Shown: one piece after another, positions 1 to 7,731 of the stretch
Position numbering within the stretch: position 1 is the first letter of the stretch
Layout: the number at the start of each line of letters is the position of its first letter
NCBI GenBank assembly: GCA_016714795.1
Contig: JADKCA010000001.1
Span: 124,001-188,000, forward strand
Length of the DNA stretch: 64,000 nucleotides
Origin: Sphingomonadales bacterium
GTDB taxonomy: Bacteria > Pseudomonadota > Alphaproteobacteria > Sphingomonadales > Sphingomonadaceae
Direction: 5' to 3'
Translations under genes and position numbers: made by a program
The notes under the pieces: generated by a model
Told to the model about the DNA's origin: nothing
The model's database searches: none
Seen by the model: only the letters and a program-made list of their open reading frames with translations

Positions 1-1015
1 CCAACATGGCGGAGACTTGGCCATCGGCATAATGCACGCTGGCGGTGGTGCGATGTTCATTCTCGCCGGGATGGGTCGAGAATTCAGGCTCCTTGATGCG
101 CCCATGGGAGACCTGCGCGGCCCAGCGCGGGGAGGGCGTCCATGTCGCGCGGACGCTCCAGCTGTCGAAGCGGGGCTTTTCGATATTCCAGCGCTTCTCA
201 TCGGGTTCGCGGCCGGTGAAGAGCGAGGCCTCCAGTTGGAGTCTGCGCGTGGCGTAACCGGCGGTCGCAACACCGTAAGTGATGTGCGTGGAGTCGAACC
301 AGTGATGCGTGATCGGCGGCTCCGGGTTCAGCTTGGCCGAGGCGCGGTGCATGAAGGCCGAGGGGCCTAGCGCGGGTTCGCCGACCGGGCCGCCATAGAG
401 GAAGAGGCTGGCCTTGTCGGACAGGTCAACGTCAACGCGCCCGGCCAGTTCCATGAACAGATCATGCGGATGCTGGCGGTCTACCAGCGGGTTCCCGCCT
501 GCTGTTTCGCCCGTGGCGAACAGGTTGGGATAGCCGCGATTCTTCATCAGCGGTTCTGCGCTTGCCATGGCGCGCAGTTGTACGTTGCCCCAGCCGGTAT
601 CGCGTTCGGCCATGAGCATGGCCATTGACGTGGCATAGGCCTTGTCATCGCCGCGTGGGCCGGAATGGTCGGTATATTGCGCAGAGACAGTGCCATGGAC
701 TGCGATGTTCCAGCCGCCATAACGTCCGGTACGGATGTTGCCATGAAGGTGTCCGGCTTCTTCGCCAGGCTGCCGTGCCGTGCCGGTTCCGTCTGAAAAA
801 TTTGCCGTGCGGTAACATTGCGCCATCAATGGCTGGCCGTCTGCATCCAGGAACAGGCAGGGCGTTATGTAGCGCCAAAGCCTGGCATTGGCGATCCCTT
901 CGTCAGACGCAGGCGCTTGCGGTCCTTGCTGTGCATGGCCTGAGTGATCAATCTGGCTGTGATCATGCTCCTGCGCGAGCGCGGGGAGGGGCAGGGCCGT
1001 GAGGGCGAGGGCCAT
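1..1015 (-). CDS. Secreted protein of unknown function, His-rich N-terminus (3' end beyond window)
   Basis: The minus-strand frame is open from the ATG at 1015 to the window edge, giving 338 residues with no stop. The N-terminus is a signal peptide (hydrophobic stretch ending ALPLPALAQ) followed by a histidine-rich segment, EHDHSQIDHSGHAQ. The rest is rich in W, Y, G and alternating polar residues, with a distinctive RQHPHDLFMELA motif near residue 163, which fits an exported beta-rich or outer-membrane protein. The His cluster suggests metal contact. From memory, similar proteins sit near copper-resistance genes, but nothing here proves that. An upstream in-frame TTG at 1057 would lengthen the signal peptide with basic residues (IAQRRKGAK) and is a credible alternative start. 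A long perfect inverted repeat covers this 5' region. I do not recognise a named family. Confidence 0.6.
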   Translation of the reverse strand, partial: MALALTALPLPALAQEHDHSQIDHSGHAQQGPQAPASDEGIANARLWRYITPCLFLDADGQPLMAQCYRTANFSDGTGTARQPGEEAGHLHGNIRTGRYGGWNIAVHGTVSAQYTDHSGPRGDDKAYATSMAMLMAERDTGWGNVQLRAMASAEPLMKNRGYPNLFATGETAGGNPLVDRQHPHDLFMELAGRVDVDLSDKASLFLYGGPVGEPALGPSAFMHRASAKLNPEPPITHHWFDSTHITYGVATAGYATRRLQLEASLFTGREPDEKRWNIEKPRFDSWSVRATWTPSPRWAAQVSHGRIKEPEFSTHPGENEHRTTASVHYADGQVSAML

Positions 1016-1324
1016 CAGTGCGACAGGCTTTGCGCCTTTGCGCCTTTGCGCGATCAAAGAAAGTTTGAGCTCGCGCAAAGGCGCAAAGGCGCGAAGGAAG
1101 GAGAAAGGAAAAATGTCAGAAAACTGCGATTTCTGCGTCCAAAGGTCACTAAAGGTCACTGACGTTGCAAAAGTTTGCACACGGCGTTCGGAACGCTGTG
1201 CCGCAGCCGATGGGGTGTGTTCTGAAGGGGGCGGCGGCGCGTTGACCATGAGCCGCGGATAACCAAATTGGTTCATTTTGTCAAGATTTGCATGACAATC
1301 CGCCCCGCCCCCGTAGGGGAGGAT
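1016..1324. other. Intergenic region between the secreted protein and ychF
   Basis: About 310 bases without a convincing gene. It contains the inverted repeat at 1032-1092 and a short direct repeat, AAAGGTCACT, near 1141-1160 (two adjacent copies). The short frames here are GC-rich shadows. The region should hold the promoter of the minus-strand secreted protein; ychF ends at 1325, so no ychF promoter is expected. Confidence 0.5.
1032..1092. repeat. 22-bp perfect inverted repeat
   Basis: Arms at 1032-1053 and 1071-1092 are exact reverse complements built from tandem GCGCCTTT units. The inner sequence pairs further (TCAAA at 1054-1058 with TTTGA at 1064-1068), so the whole can form a very long hairpin. 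It overlaps the possible extended 5' end of the preceding secreted-protein gene and looks like a dispersed palindromic element. Confidence 0.85.
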
Positions 1325-2425
1325 TTACACGTTAAACCGGAACAGCATGATGTCGCCGTCCTTCACGTCATAATCCTTGCCTTCGGAGCGCCATTTGCCG
1401 GCTTCCTTGGCTCCGGCTTCGCCACCATGATCAACATAGTCCTGATAGGCCATGGTTTCGGCGCGGATGAAGCCCTTCTCGAAATCGGTGTGGATCACGC
1501 CGGCTGCCTGCGGGGCCTTGGCGCCCTTGAACACGGTCCAGGCGCGGGCTTCCTTGGGGCCGACGGTGAAGAAGGTGATGAGGTGGAGCAGTTCGTATCC
1601 CGCCCGGATCACGCGGGCGAGGCCGGTTTCGGTGAGACCGAGATCGGAGAGGAACTCCGCGCGGTCTTCGACAGGCATCGTCACAATGTCTGCCTCGATG
1701 GCGGCGGAGACGACCACGGCCTCGGCCCCTTCGGCCTTGGCCTTTTCAAACACTTTGGCCGACAGATCGTTGCCGGTTGCAGCAGAGGCTTCATCGACAT
1801 TGCAGACGTACAGCACGGGTTTGGACGTGAGCAGTTGCGCCTGATCGAACAGGCGCTGTTCTTCCGGGTCGGTGCGCTCGGTCAGTCGCGCGGGCTTGCC
1901 GTCGCGCAGAAGATCGAGCGCGCGGCCCAGCACAGCGGCTGCCGCCTTGGCTTCCTTGTCTCCTTGTGCGCCTTTTTTCTGGAGGTTCGGCACGCGCTTT
2001 TCAAGGCTCTCCAGATCGGCCAGCATCAGCTCGGTCTCCACCGTTTCCGCATCGCTGATCGGATCAATCTTGTTATCGACATGCTGGATGTCATTGTCGA
2101 TGAAGCAGCGCAGGACATGGACGATGGCGTCCACCTCGCGGATGTTGGCGAGGAACTGGTTGCCCAGCCCTTCGCCCTTGCTCGCGCCGCGCACAAGGCC
2201 GGCAATATCGACAAAGCTCAGCTGGGTTTCGATGATTTTGGCAGAGCCGCCAATCTTGCAGATCGTCTCCAGCCGCGGATCGGGGACCGCGACATTGCCG
2301 ACGTTCGGCTCAATCGTGCAGAACGGATAATTCGCCGCCTGCGCCGCCTGCGTTTCCGTCAGCGCGTTGAACAAGGTGGACTTGCCGACATTGGGCAGTC
2401 CGACGATACCGCATTTGAAACCCAT
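1325..2425 (-). CDS. ychF: Redox-regulated ATPase YchF (Obg-related)
   Basis: 366 residues, the usual YchF length. The protein binds ATP rather than GTP, associates with ribosomes and is linked to translation and oxidative-stress responses. Visible features: the G1/P-loop GLPNVGKST at residues 8-16, a DIAGLVRGASKGEGLG switch region near residue 75, and a C-terminal TGS domain after about residue 280 that ends FRFNV. The start MGFKCGIVGL is the family start. It lies alone on the minus strand, with a palindromic repeat just upstream at 2451-2546. Confidence 0.97.
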   Translation of the reverse strand: MGFKCGIVGLPNVGKSTLFNALTETQAAQAANYPFCTIEPNVGNVAVPDPRLETICKIGGSAKIIETQLSFVDIAGLVRGASKGEGLGNQFLANIREVDAIVHVLRCFIDNDIQHVDNKIDPISDAETVETELMLADLESLEKRVPNLQKKGAQGDKEAKAAAAVLGRALDLLRDGKPARLTERTDPEEQRLFDQAQLLTSKPVLYVCNVDEASAATGNDLSAKVFEKAKAEGAEAVVVSAAIEADIVTMPVEDRAEFLSDLGLTETGLARVIRAGYELLHLITFFTVGPKEARAWTVFKGAKAPQAAGVIHTDFEKGFIRAETMAYQDYVDHGGEAGAKEAGKWRSEGKDYDVKDGDIMLFRFNV

Positions 2426-2450
2426 TTCATTCTTTCCGGTTCAGGCCCGC

Positions 2451-2546
2451 GCGTCGCCCCCGCGAAGGCGGGGGCCGGTTTCGGGATGTGCTGACTGGTT
2501 CGGGGCCAAGACGGCCCAACGGCCCCCGCCTTCGCGGGGGCGACGC
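2451..2546. repeat. REP-like palindromic element, 26-bp perfect arms
   Basis: Arms at 2451-2476 and 2521-2546 are exact reverse complements. Each arm contains its own small palindrome, CCCCCGCGAAGGCGGGGG. The spacer is 44 bases. This is the style of dispersed REP/BIME elements in GC-rich proteobacteria. It fills the gap between ychF and the membrane-protein gene. Confidence 0.9.
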
Positions 2547-2552
2547 CGGGTG

Positions 2553-3122
2553 TCAAGTCGCTTGGGGGGCGTCCGGGGCCTCCACATGGCGTTTCACCTT
2601 GGCCAGCAGGCGGATCAGATCCTTCCCGTCCAGCTCCATGAAGGGCGGCAGGAAATGGCCCGCGAAGAACAGGTTGCGCAACAGGCGCTTGGGGTGGCTG
2701 CTGCCATCAACATGGATGACGGCCTGATATTTGTGGGGAATGACATATCCATCCGAAACGTTGCGGACGCGCCATGTGCCGAAATGCGTGATTTCATCCC
2801 AGCCGAATTGGCGCGTTTCGATCAGGCCTTTGGCGGCGATGCCCTCACGGTCGACACTGAGCGAGAGACCGATGCTGTCCAGCGCCGTTCCGCACCCGAT
2901 CAGCAGCATGGCAGCGAGGATGGCCATGAACAGGGCGCCCCAGCCCAGATGCAGCTCTGCCACGAAGAGCAGCCAGAGCAGCCCGCCCGCCAGCGCGGCG
3001 AGGACCGGAAGAAGCACCATGGTCAGCCCGTTCGCCCATGCGCGCCGGCGGATCAGGATGGGGAAATCGCTGTCCTTGATCCGCCGGTTGAGCAAGGTCT
3101 TGAGACTGGCTTTACGGGACAC
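2553..3122 (-). CDS. Membrane protein with PH-like C-terminal half, unknown function
   Basis: 189 residues. The N-terminal 30 residues are basic. Two hydrophobic helices follow at about 33-53 (TMVLLPVLAALAGGLLWLLF) and 60-80. The C-terminal 100 residues are soluble and read like a bacterial PH-type domain: VDREGIAAKGLIETRQFGWDEI resembles the 'switch the field on, then compare with a local constant' motif common to such proteins. No catalytic motif is visible. It lies head-to-tail, 10 bases after the S41-type protease on the same strand, so the two may be cotranscribed. The function is unknown. Confidence 0.75.
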   Translation of the reverse strand: MSRKASLKTLLNRRIKDSDFPILIRRRAWANGLTMVLLPVLAALAGGLLWLLFVAELHLGWGALFMAILAAMLLIGCGTALDSIGLSLSVDREGIAAKGLIETRQFGWDEITHFGTWRVRNVSDGYVIPHKYQAVIHVDGSSHPKRLLRNLFFAGHFLPPFMELDGKDLIRLLAKVKRHVEAPDAPQAT

Positions 3123-3132
3123 GAAGCGCCGG

Positions 3133-4323
3133 TCAGCGTTGCGCTTCGAGCGGTGCCACGAATGCCTCGCGCGGGGTGCCGTCCACGCCGAACAGCTTTT
3201 CGGTGGGGAATTTGATGATCTGGCCGGAATGAGGCAGGCGGAAATCTTCTATCGCGCCGAGCAATTGCCCCATAGGCCCGCCGCTCACTGGATAGCCGAG
3301 CGCGTGCATGCCGATGGCGATGCCTTCACCCATGCTGCCCGTCCAGCGGCTGACGCGCACAGAGACGGGCGCGGCATGATATTTCCCGCCAGAGCGCGGC
3401 AGCACCTGTTCGATCCATTGCCGCGCGATGCCGGTGCGGCGCTCTTCGCCGGGGGAATTGTGGATCTGGTAGAAGCGCGGCTGGGTGACGAACCAGCCCA
3501 TGATTGCGCGCGCCACGGATGATGTGCCGCCGCTGGGCGTGTTGGAAATGTCGATCAGCACGGGAGTGCCCGCTGCCAGCCCGGTCATCGCCAGATCGAA
3601 CGCGGTGATGGTGGCATCCATGCCCAGACTGTCATTGATGCGGATGGTCAGCGCGCCATCCTTCATCACGGCACTCACCGGGTCTTTGGGAAAGGGCAGG
3701 GTGTAAAGCGAAGGCAGAGGGAAATCGTGCGGGGCATGGCCGCTCTGGTGGATGGTGAGCGCACGGAAGCGGTCTCTCCGTCCGGCAGCCAATATGCGCG
3801 CGGCAAAACTGGCTGCGCGGTCATCGATGGGCGCAACCCGGCCCAGATCGGCCCAGAAGGCCGCCACGGCCTGCGCGGTCTCCACCTTGTTGATCGCGGT
3901 CACTTTCGAACCCGCCTTGATGCCTGCTTTCTCTGCGGGCGAATTTTCGCGCACGGCGGTGATGCGGTATGTGCCGTCCTGCCGCTCGATCCACAGATCG
4001 GCAAAGCTTGGCACAATTCCCCAACTGTCAGGGAAGGAACTGCCGGTGATGGCGTGGTGATCTTCCAGCAGCAGCAGCGCGCGTTCGGCAAAGGCGAGCA
4101 GCGAGGCATCATCATGCACGGCATCCCGCTCCGTCTCCAGCTTGGGCGTCAGCGCGTAGCGGCCTCCGGCCAGCCGTTCGGGATAAGCGTAATTATCTTC
4201 CAGCAGCATGACGATGCCAAAGGCGTCCAGCCGGTATTCGTCCGGCGTGGCGGCGGGCAGGGCCGCGAAGGGCAGAGCAAGGCTCATAAGCGCGATCAGC
4301 TTCCAAAAGAGTTTCACAGCCAC
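3133..4323 (-). CDS. S41-family peptidase (CtpA/tricorn-core-like), exported
   Basis: 396 residues with a clear signal peptide (LIALMSLALPFAALPAA). A PDZ-like segment covers roughly residues 105-160 (ITAVRENSPAEKAGIKAGS). The C-terminal half carries S41 hallmarks: DISNTPSGGTSSVARAI, corresponding to the D-x-R-x-N-x-GG region, and WTGSMGEGIA, where the serine is the probable nucleophile. It probably cleaves C-termini of periplasmic proteins, but the substrate cannot be told. It is followed by the membrane protein and preceded by pth on the same strand. Confidence 0.88.
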   Translation of the reverse strand: MAVKLFWKLIALMSLALPFAALPAATPDEYRLDAFGIVMLLEDNYAYPERLAGGRYALTPKLETERDAVHDDASLLAFAERALLLLEDHHAITGSSFPDSWGIVPSFADLWIERQDGTYRITAVRENSPAEKAGIKAGSKVTAINKVETAQAVAAFWADLGRVAPIDDRAASFAARILAAGRRDRFRALTIHQSGHAPHDFPLPSLYTLPFPKDPVSAVMKDGALTIRINDSLGMDATITAFDLAMTGLAAGTPVLIDISNTPSGGTSSVARAIMGWFVTQPRFYQIHNSPGEERRTGIARQWIEQVLPRSGGKYHAAPVSVRVSRWTGSMGEGIAIGMHALGYPVSGGPMGQLLGAIEDFRLPHSGQIIKFPTEKLFGVDGTPREAFVAPLEAQR

Positions 4324-4346
4324 ACATCCTCACCTTGAACGGGAGG

Positions 4347-4919
4347 CTAGTCGCTCTGGAGCCGTAACGCCACATCATTCATGAAGCGCACGTCGTCGCC
4401 CTCCGCCAGCCAGCGGGATTCGGCGGCGACGGCCCCCAGCATGTGCGCGAGTTCGTCCATCTCTGCCTTGGCAAAATTGCCCAGCACATGGCCGGTCACG
4501 CGCTCCTTGACGCCGGGATGGCCAATGCCCAGCCGGACGCGGCGGAACATTTCTCCGATATGCTTCACGGTAGAGCGGATGCCGTTATGCCCCGCCGTGC
4601 CGCCGCCCGTCTTCACCTTCACCTTGAACGGGGCGAGATCGAGCTCATCATAAAAGGTGGTGATCGCGGCTTCGTCCAGCTTGTAGAAATCCATCGCTGC
4701 GCGGATGGCGCGCCCGCTTTCATTCATGAAGGTTGCGGGCTTGAGCAGCAGGATTTTGGCGGAGCCGATGCGGCCCTCGCTCGCGCTGCCCTGAAAGCGG
4801 GCTTTCCACGGGCCGAAGCCATATTCCTGATGGATGGCGTCCACCGCCATGAAGCCGACATTGTGCCGGTGCAGGGCGTATTGCGCGCCCGGATTGCCGA
4901 GGCCTGCCCAGATTTGCAT
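4347..4919 (-). CDS. pth: Peptidyl-tRNA hydrolase
   Basis: 190 residues, the normal Pth1 length. It releases tRNA from peptidyl-tRNAs that drop off ribosomes. Key elements are present: Asn9 in GLGNPG, the catalytic His19 region LHRHNVGF, FMNESG near residue 64, YDELDL near 90 and GHNGIRS near 113. It pairs with rplY, which precedes it on the same strand; pth next to the L25 gene is a standard bacterial arrangement. The two are separated here by a palindromic repeat pair at 4931-5005. Confidence 0.97.
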   Translation of the reverse strand: MQIWAGLGNPGAQYALHRHNVGFMAVDAIHQEYGFGPWKARFQGSASEGRIGSAKILLLKPATFMNESGRAIRAAMDFYKLDEAAITTFYDELDLAPFKVKVKTGGGTAGHNGIRSTVKHIGEMFRRVRLGIGHPGVKERVTGHVLGNFAKAEMDELAHMLGAVAAESRWLAEGDDVRFMNDVALRLQSD

Positions 4920-4930
4920 GGTACAAACAA

Positions 4931-5005
4931 TTAAATAGGGACAGTCCCTATTTATTGGCGGTCCTCGAACCAGAGTGCCAATAAATAGGGACTGTCCCTA
5001 TTTAA
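4931..5005. repeat. Inverted pair of GGGACAGTCCC palindromes (pair 1)
   Basis: Two copies of a 23-base near-perfect palindrome with core AATAGGGACAGTCCCTATT lie at 4932-4954 and 4982-5004. The second is the reverse complement of the first (centre base T instead of A). The pair forms a perfect 29-bp inverted repeat (4931-4959/4977-5005) with a 17-base loop. The same palindrome pair recurs at 7630-7680. It sits between rplY and pth and could act as a transcript-stabilising or terminator-like hairpin. Confidence 0.9.
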
Positions 5006-5007
5006 TT

Positions 5008-5613
5008 TTATCCGTCCTTGCTCGTGTCACCTTCGGCAGATTTCATGCCGGAGGGGGCAACCAGCGTGGCGATGGTGAAGTCACGATCAGTGATCGCGCT
5101 CTTCGCGCCGACGGGCAGGTTCACATGGCTGATATGGATCGAGGCACCCACGTCCAGCCCGGACAGCGAGATTTCGATTTCATCGGGGATCAGCGCCGCG
5201 TCGCACACCAGCTCCAGCTCGTGACGGACGATGTTGAGCACCGCACCGCGCTTCATGCCGGGGGAAAGCTCTTCGCCGGTGAACTTCACCGGCACTTCCA
5301 CATGCACTTCGCTATGTTCACCGATGCGCAGGAAGTCTGCGTGCAGCGGACGATCAGAGACGGGGTGGAACTGCACATCCTTGGGCAGGGTGCGCACGGT
5401 CTTGCCGCCGACTTCGATCATGATGATGGAATTGAAGAAGTGGCCCGTCATCAGCGCCTTCACGAGGAGCTTTTCCTCGAAATGCACGCCTTCAGGGGCT
5501 TCGTTGTTGCCGTAGATCACGGCGGGCACGCGGCCGGAATTGCGCAGGGCACGGGAGGCTCCCTTGCCTGCCCGGTCGCGCGATTCAGCCGACAGGGTCA
5601 GCACATCGCTCAT
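5008..5613 (-). CDS. rplY: 50S ribosomal protein L25/general stress protein Ctc
   Basis: 201 residues, the long two-domain form (L25 5S-rRNA-binding domain plus C-terminal TL5 beta domain) usual in alphaproteobacteria. It starts MSDVLTLSAESRDRAGKGAS. That ATG is preceded by GGAGA at good spacing; a longer reading to 5664 has no such support. Residues 20-95 form the L25 domain (SRALRNSGRVPAVIYGN), and from about 100 the TL5 domain (EVHVEVPVKFTGEELSPGMK). It lies upstream of pth. Confidence 0.96.
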   Translation of the reverse strand: MSDVLTLSAESRDRAGKGASRALRNSGRVPAVIYGNNEAPEGVHFEEKLLVKALMTGHFFNSIIMIEVGGKTVRTLPKDVQFHPVSDRPLHADFLRIGEHSEVHVEVPVKFTGEELSPGMKRGAVLNIVRHELELVCDAALIPDEIEISLSGLDVGASIHISHVNLPVGAKSAITDRDFTIATLVAPSGMKSAEGDTSKDG

Positions 5614-5757
5614 TTTGGTTCTCCAGTTACAGATACTTCCCGACACGCCTCCAGGGATGACCATGGCGGGAAGCGGCGGGCCATAGGGGGGAATGGGAAG
5701 AAAAGCAAGGTGTGCAGGGGAAGAGCTTCTCTCTCTTAACGGGAGAGGGGAATCTCT

Positions 5758-6663
5758 CTACTGCACCCGCTTCACCTTGAACCCGCGCGTCTTGAGCATC
5801 CGCTGCACCGAGTCCGGACCTGCCAGATGCCCCGCGCCGACGCCGATGAAGATCGTGCCGGGCTTGTCCATCCGGTCGTCAATCCATTGCGCCCAGTTGG
5901 CGTTGCGCTTTTTCAGCAGCACATCGAACAGTTCGGGCGAGAGCTTGAGCTCATCATCGAAGGAAAGCGCCATCTTCTTCTCATCGCCGGTTGTCCATGC
6001 GCCCAGCATCTTTTCAAACTCAACCTTGGCGTCGCTGCTTTCATCAATGGTGCTGATCAGCAATGTCTGCTGCGCGTCTGCCGACAGATTGTCGAAATAG
6101 CCGAATTGCTGCTCTGCGGTTTCAAGGCCGGTCACCGGCTTTTTCGCGGCGGTAAAGGCGCGGCGCAGCTGTTCTTCCGCGCCTTCATCCGGTTCCAGAC
6201 CAAGATCCTTGAGCGAGCCCACAGCAAGCGTGATCGCTGCCGCCCAATTCTCAAACACGTTGAGATAGGCAAGCGGCACGCCCGCATCCTTGGCGAGCTG
6301 TTCCAGTTTCGGGCGCTTGTCGGCCGGAACCCGGTCCACCAAAGGCGGCAGGCCGCGCGTGACCGCTGCCTTCATCATCACGGCAGCGGTATGTTCACGA
6401 TTTTCGAGGCCCGCCACTTCCAGCACCAGCGAATCCGAAGCCGCCATGGCCGCTTCCAGCTTGGCAGTGCGCCATGCCAGCCCTTTGGGCAGCAGATGGA
6501 TCGTCCCGAACAGGTAGATTTTGGTATCCTTGTCCGCCAGCAGCCACAGCGCCGGGCGGGCCTGCGGGGCCTCCTTCTGGCGCTTGGCATCCGCCTCAAA
6601 ATGGCCAAAGCCGATGAGGGTGAGGAGCGAAGCGCACAGCGCGATCAGAAACTTGCGGATCAT
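5758..6663 (-). CDS. TraB/GumN family protein, exported
   Basis: 301 residues from the ATG at 6663 (MIRKFLIALCASLL), which begins a signal peptide; a longer frame would run into glyQ. Family marks are LFGTIHLLPKG near residue 60, the paired Gx-H motif GVGAGHLAGPDSV near the C-terminus, and VLEVAG near 85. The TraB/GumN (Tiki-related) fold is a probable metal-dependent protease, but its substrate in bacteria is unknown. It is divergent from glyQ, with an 83-base shared promoter region. Confidence 0.9.
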   Translation of the reverse strand: MIRKFLIALCASLLTLIGFGHFEADAKRQKEAPQARPALWLLADKDTKIYLFGTIHLLPKGLAWRTAKLEAAMAASDSLVLEVAGLENREHTAAVMMKAAVTRGLPPLVDRVPADKRPKLEQLAKDAGVPLAYLNVFENWAAAITLAVGSLKDLGLEPDEGAEEQLRRAFTAAKKPVTGLETAEQQFGYFDNLSADAQQTLLISTIDESSDAKVEFEKMLGAWTTGDEKKMALSFDDELKLSPELFDVLLKKRNANWAQWIDDRMDKPGTIFIGVGAGHLAGPDSVQRMLKTRGFKVKRVQ

Positions 6664-6746
6664 GCGCCCGATTTGGCATCTAAACGGGCGCATATCAAGC
6701 GCGGCTTGCTTGACCGGAAACGCGTCCTCCTTCAAAGGCGCGAGCC

Positions 6747-7619
6747 ATGGCAGAGCGTGATCCCTTGAGCTTTCAGGACTTGATCCTGACCCTCCATCAT
6801 TATTGGGGAGAGCGCGGCTGCGCGATCCTCCAGCCTTATGACATGCGGATGGGCGCGGGCACCTTCCACCCCGCCACCACGCTGCGTGCACTGGGGCCAA
6901 ACCCGTGGAACGCGGCCTATGTGCAGCCTTCGCGTCGCCCGACCGATGGCCGTTATGGTGAAAACCCCAACCGCTTGCAGCATTATTACCAGTATCAGGT
7001 GATCCTGAAGCCGTCTCCGCCGAACTTGCAGGAGCTTTATCTGGGCAGCCTCGCCGCGATTGGCATTGACCCGCTCAAGCATGACATCCGCTTTGTGGAG
7101 GATGACTGGGAAAGCCCGACGCTGGGCGCCTGGGGGCTGGGCTGGGAAGTCTGGTGCGATGGCATGGAGGTGACGCAATTCACCTATTTTCAGCAGATTG
7201 GCGGCTTTGATTGCAAGCCGGTGGCCGGCGAACTCACTTATGGGCTGGAACGGCTCGCCATGTATATTCAGGGCGTGGACCGGGTTTATGATCTGCGCTT
7301 CAACAATGAAGGCGTGAGCTACGGCGACGTGTTTCTGGAGAATGAGCGCGAGCATTCGAAATATAATTTCGAAGTGGCGGATACCACCAGCCTGTTTGAC
7401 GGTTTCGCCAAGGCGGAAGCGGAGTGCATGCGCTGCATCGAGGCGAACATCCCGCTGGCCGCTTATGATCAGGCGATCGAGGCCAGCCATTTGTTCAACC
7501 TGCTGCAAGCGCGCGGCGTGATCAGCGTGCAGGAACGCGCCAGCTATATCGGCCGCGTGCGCGATCTGGCGAAGGGCAGCTGTCAGGCGTGGATGGAAAA
7601 GAACGGGTGGGCGGAATGA
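6747..7619 (+). CDS. glyQ: Glycyl-tRNA synthetase alpha subunit
   Basis: 290 residues. It is the catalytic half of the alpha2-beta2 class II enzyme that charges tRNA-Gly in most bacteria. Starts SFQDLILTLHHYWGERGC; the class II motif region with NPWNAAYVQPSRRPTDGRYG near residue 55 and the GWEVWCDGMEVTQFTYFQQ block are intact. Followed by glyS, 112 bases later, with a palindromic repeat pair in the gap. Confidence 0.98.
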   Translation: MAERDPLSFQDLILTLHHYWGERGCAILQPYDMRMGAGTFHPATTLRALGPNPWNAAYVQPSRRPTDGRYGENPNRLQHYYQYQVILKPSPPNLQELYLGSLAAIGIDPLKHDIRFVEDDWESPTLGAWGLGWEVWCDGMEVTQFTYFQQIGGFDCKPVAGELTYGLERLAMYIQGVDRVYDLRFNNEGVSYGDVFLENEREHSKYNFEVADTTSLFDGFAKAEAECMRCIEANIPLAAYDQAIEASHLFNLLQARGVISVQERASYIGRVRDLAKGSCQAWMEKNGWAE

Positions 7620-7629
7620 GCGCAGCATC

Positions 7630-7680
7630 AATAAATAGGGACAGTCCCTATTTAATAAATAGGGACTGTCCCTATTTATT
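7630..7680. repeat. Inverted pair of GGGACAGTCCC palindromes (pair 2)
   Basis: Two more copies of the palindrome seen at 4931-5005, at 7632-7654 and 7656-7678, in opposite orientation and separated by a single base. Together they form a 25-bp perfect inverted repeat lying between glyQ and glyS. Such dispersed palindromes are often moved by REP-associated tyrosine transposases; no such transposase gene is in this window. Confidence 0.9.
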
Positions 7681-7731
7681 GAAGGGGCCGGCATGGATGC
7701 TGAAACACGTTCTGCATGACGGAGTGGCGCG

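Noticed and set aside
1268..2494. 408-residue plus-strand frame opposite ychF
   Set aside because: Shadow of ychF caused by high GC; no family pattern or ribosome site.
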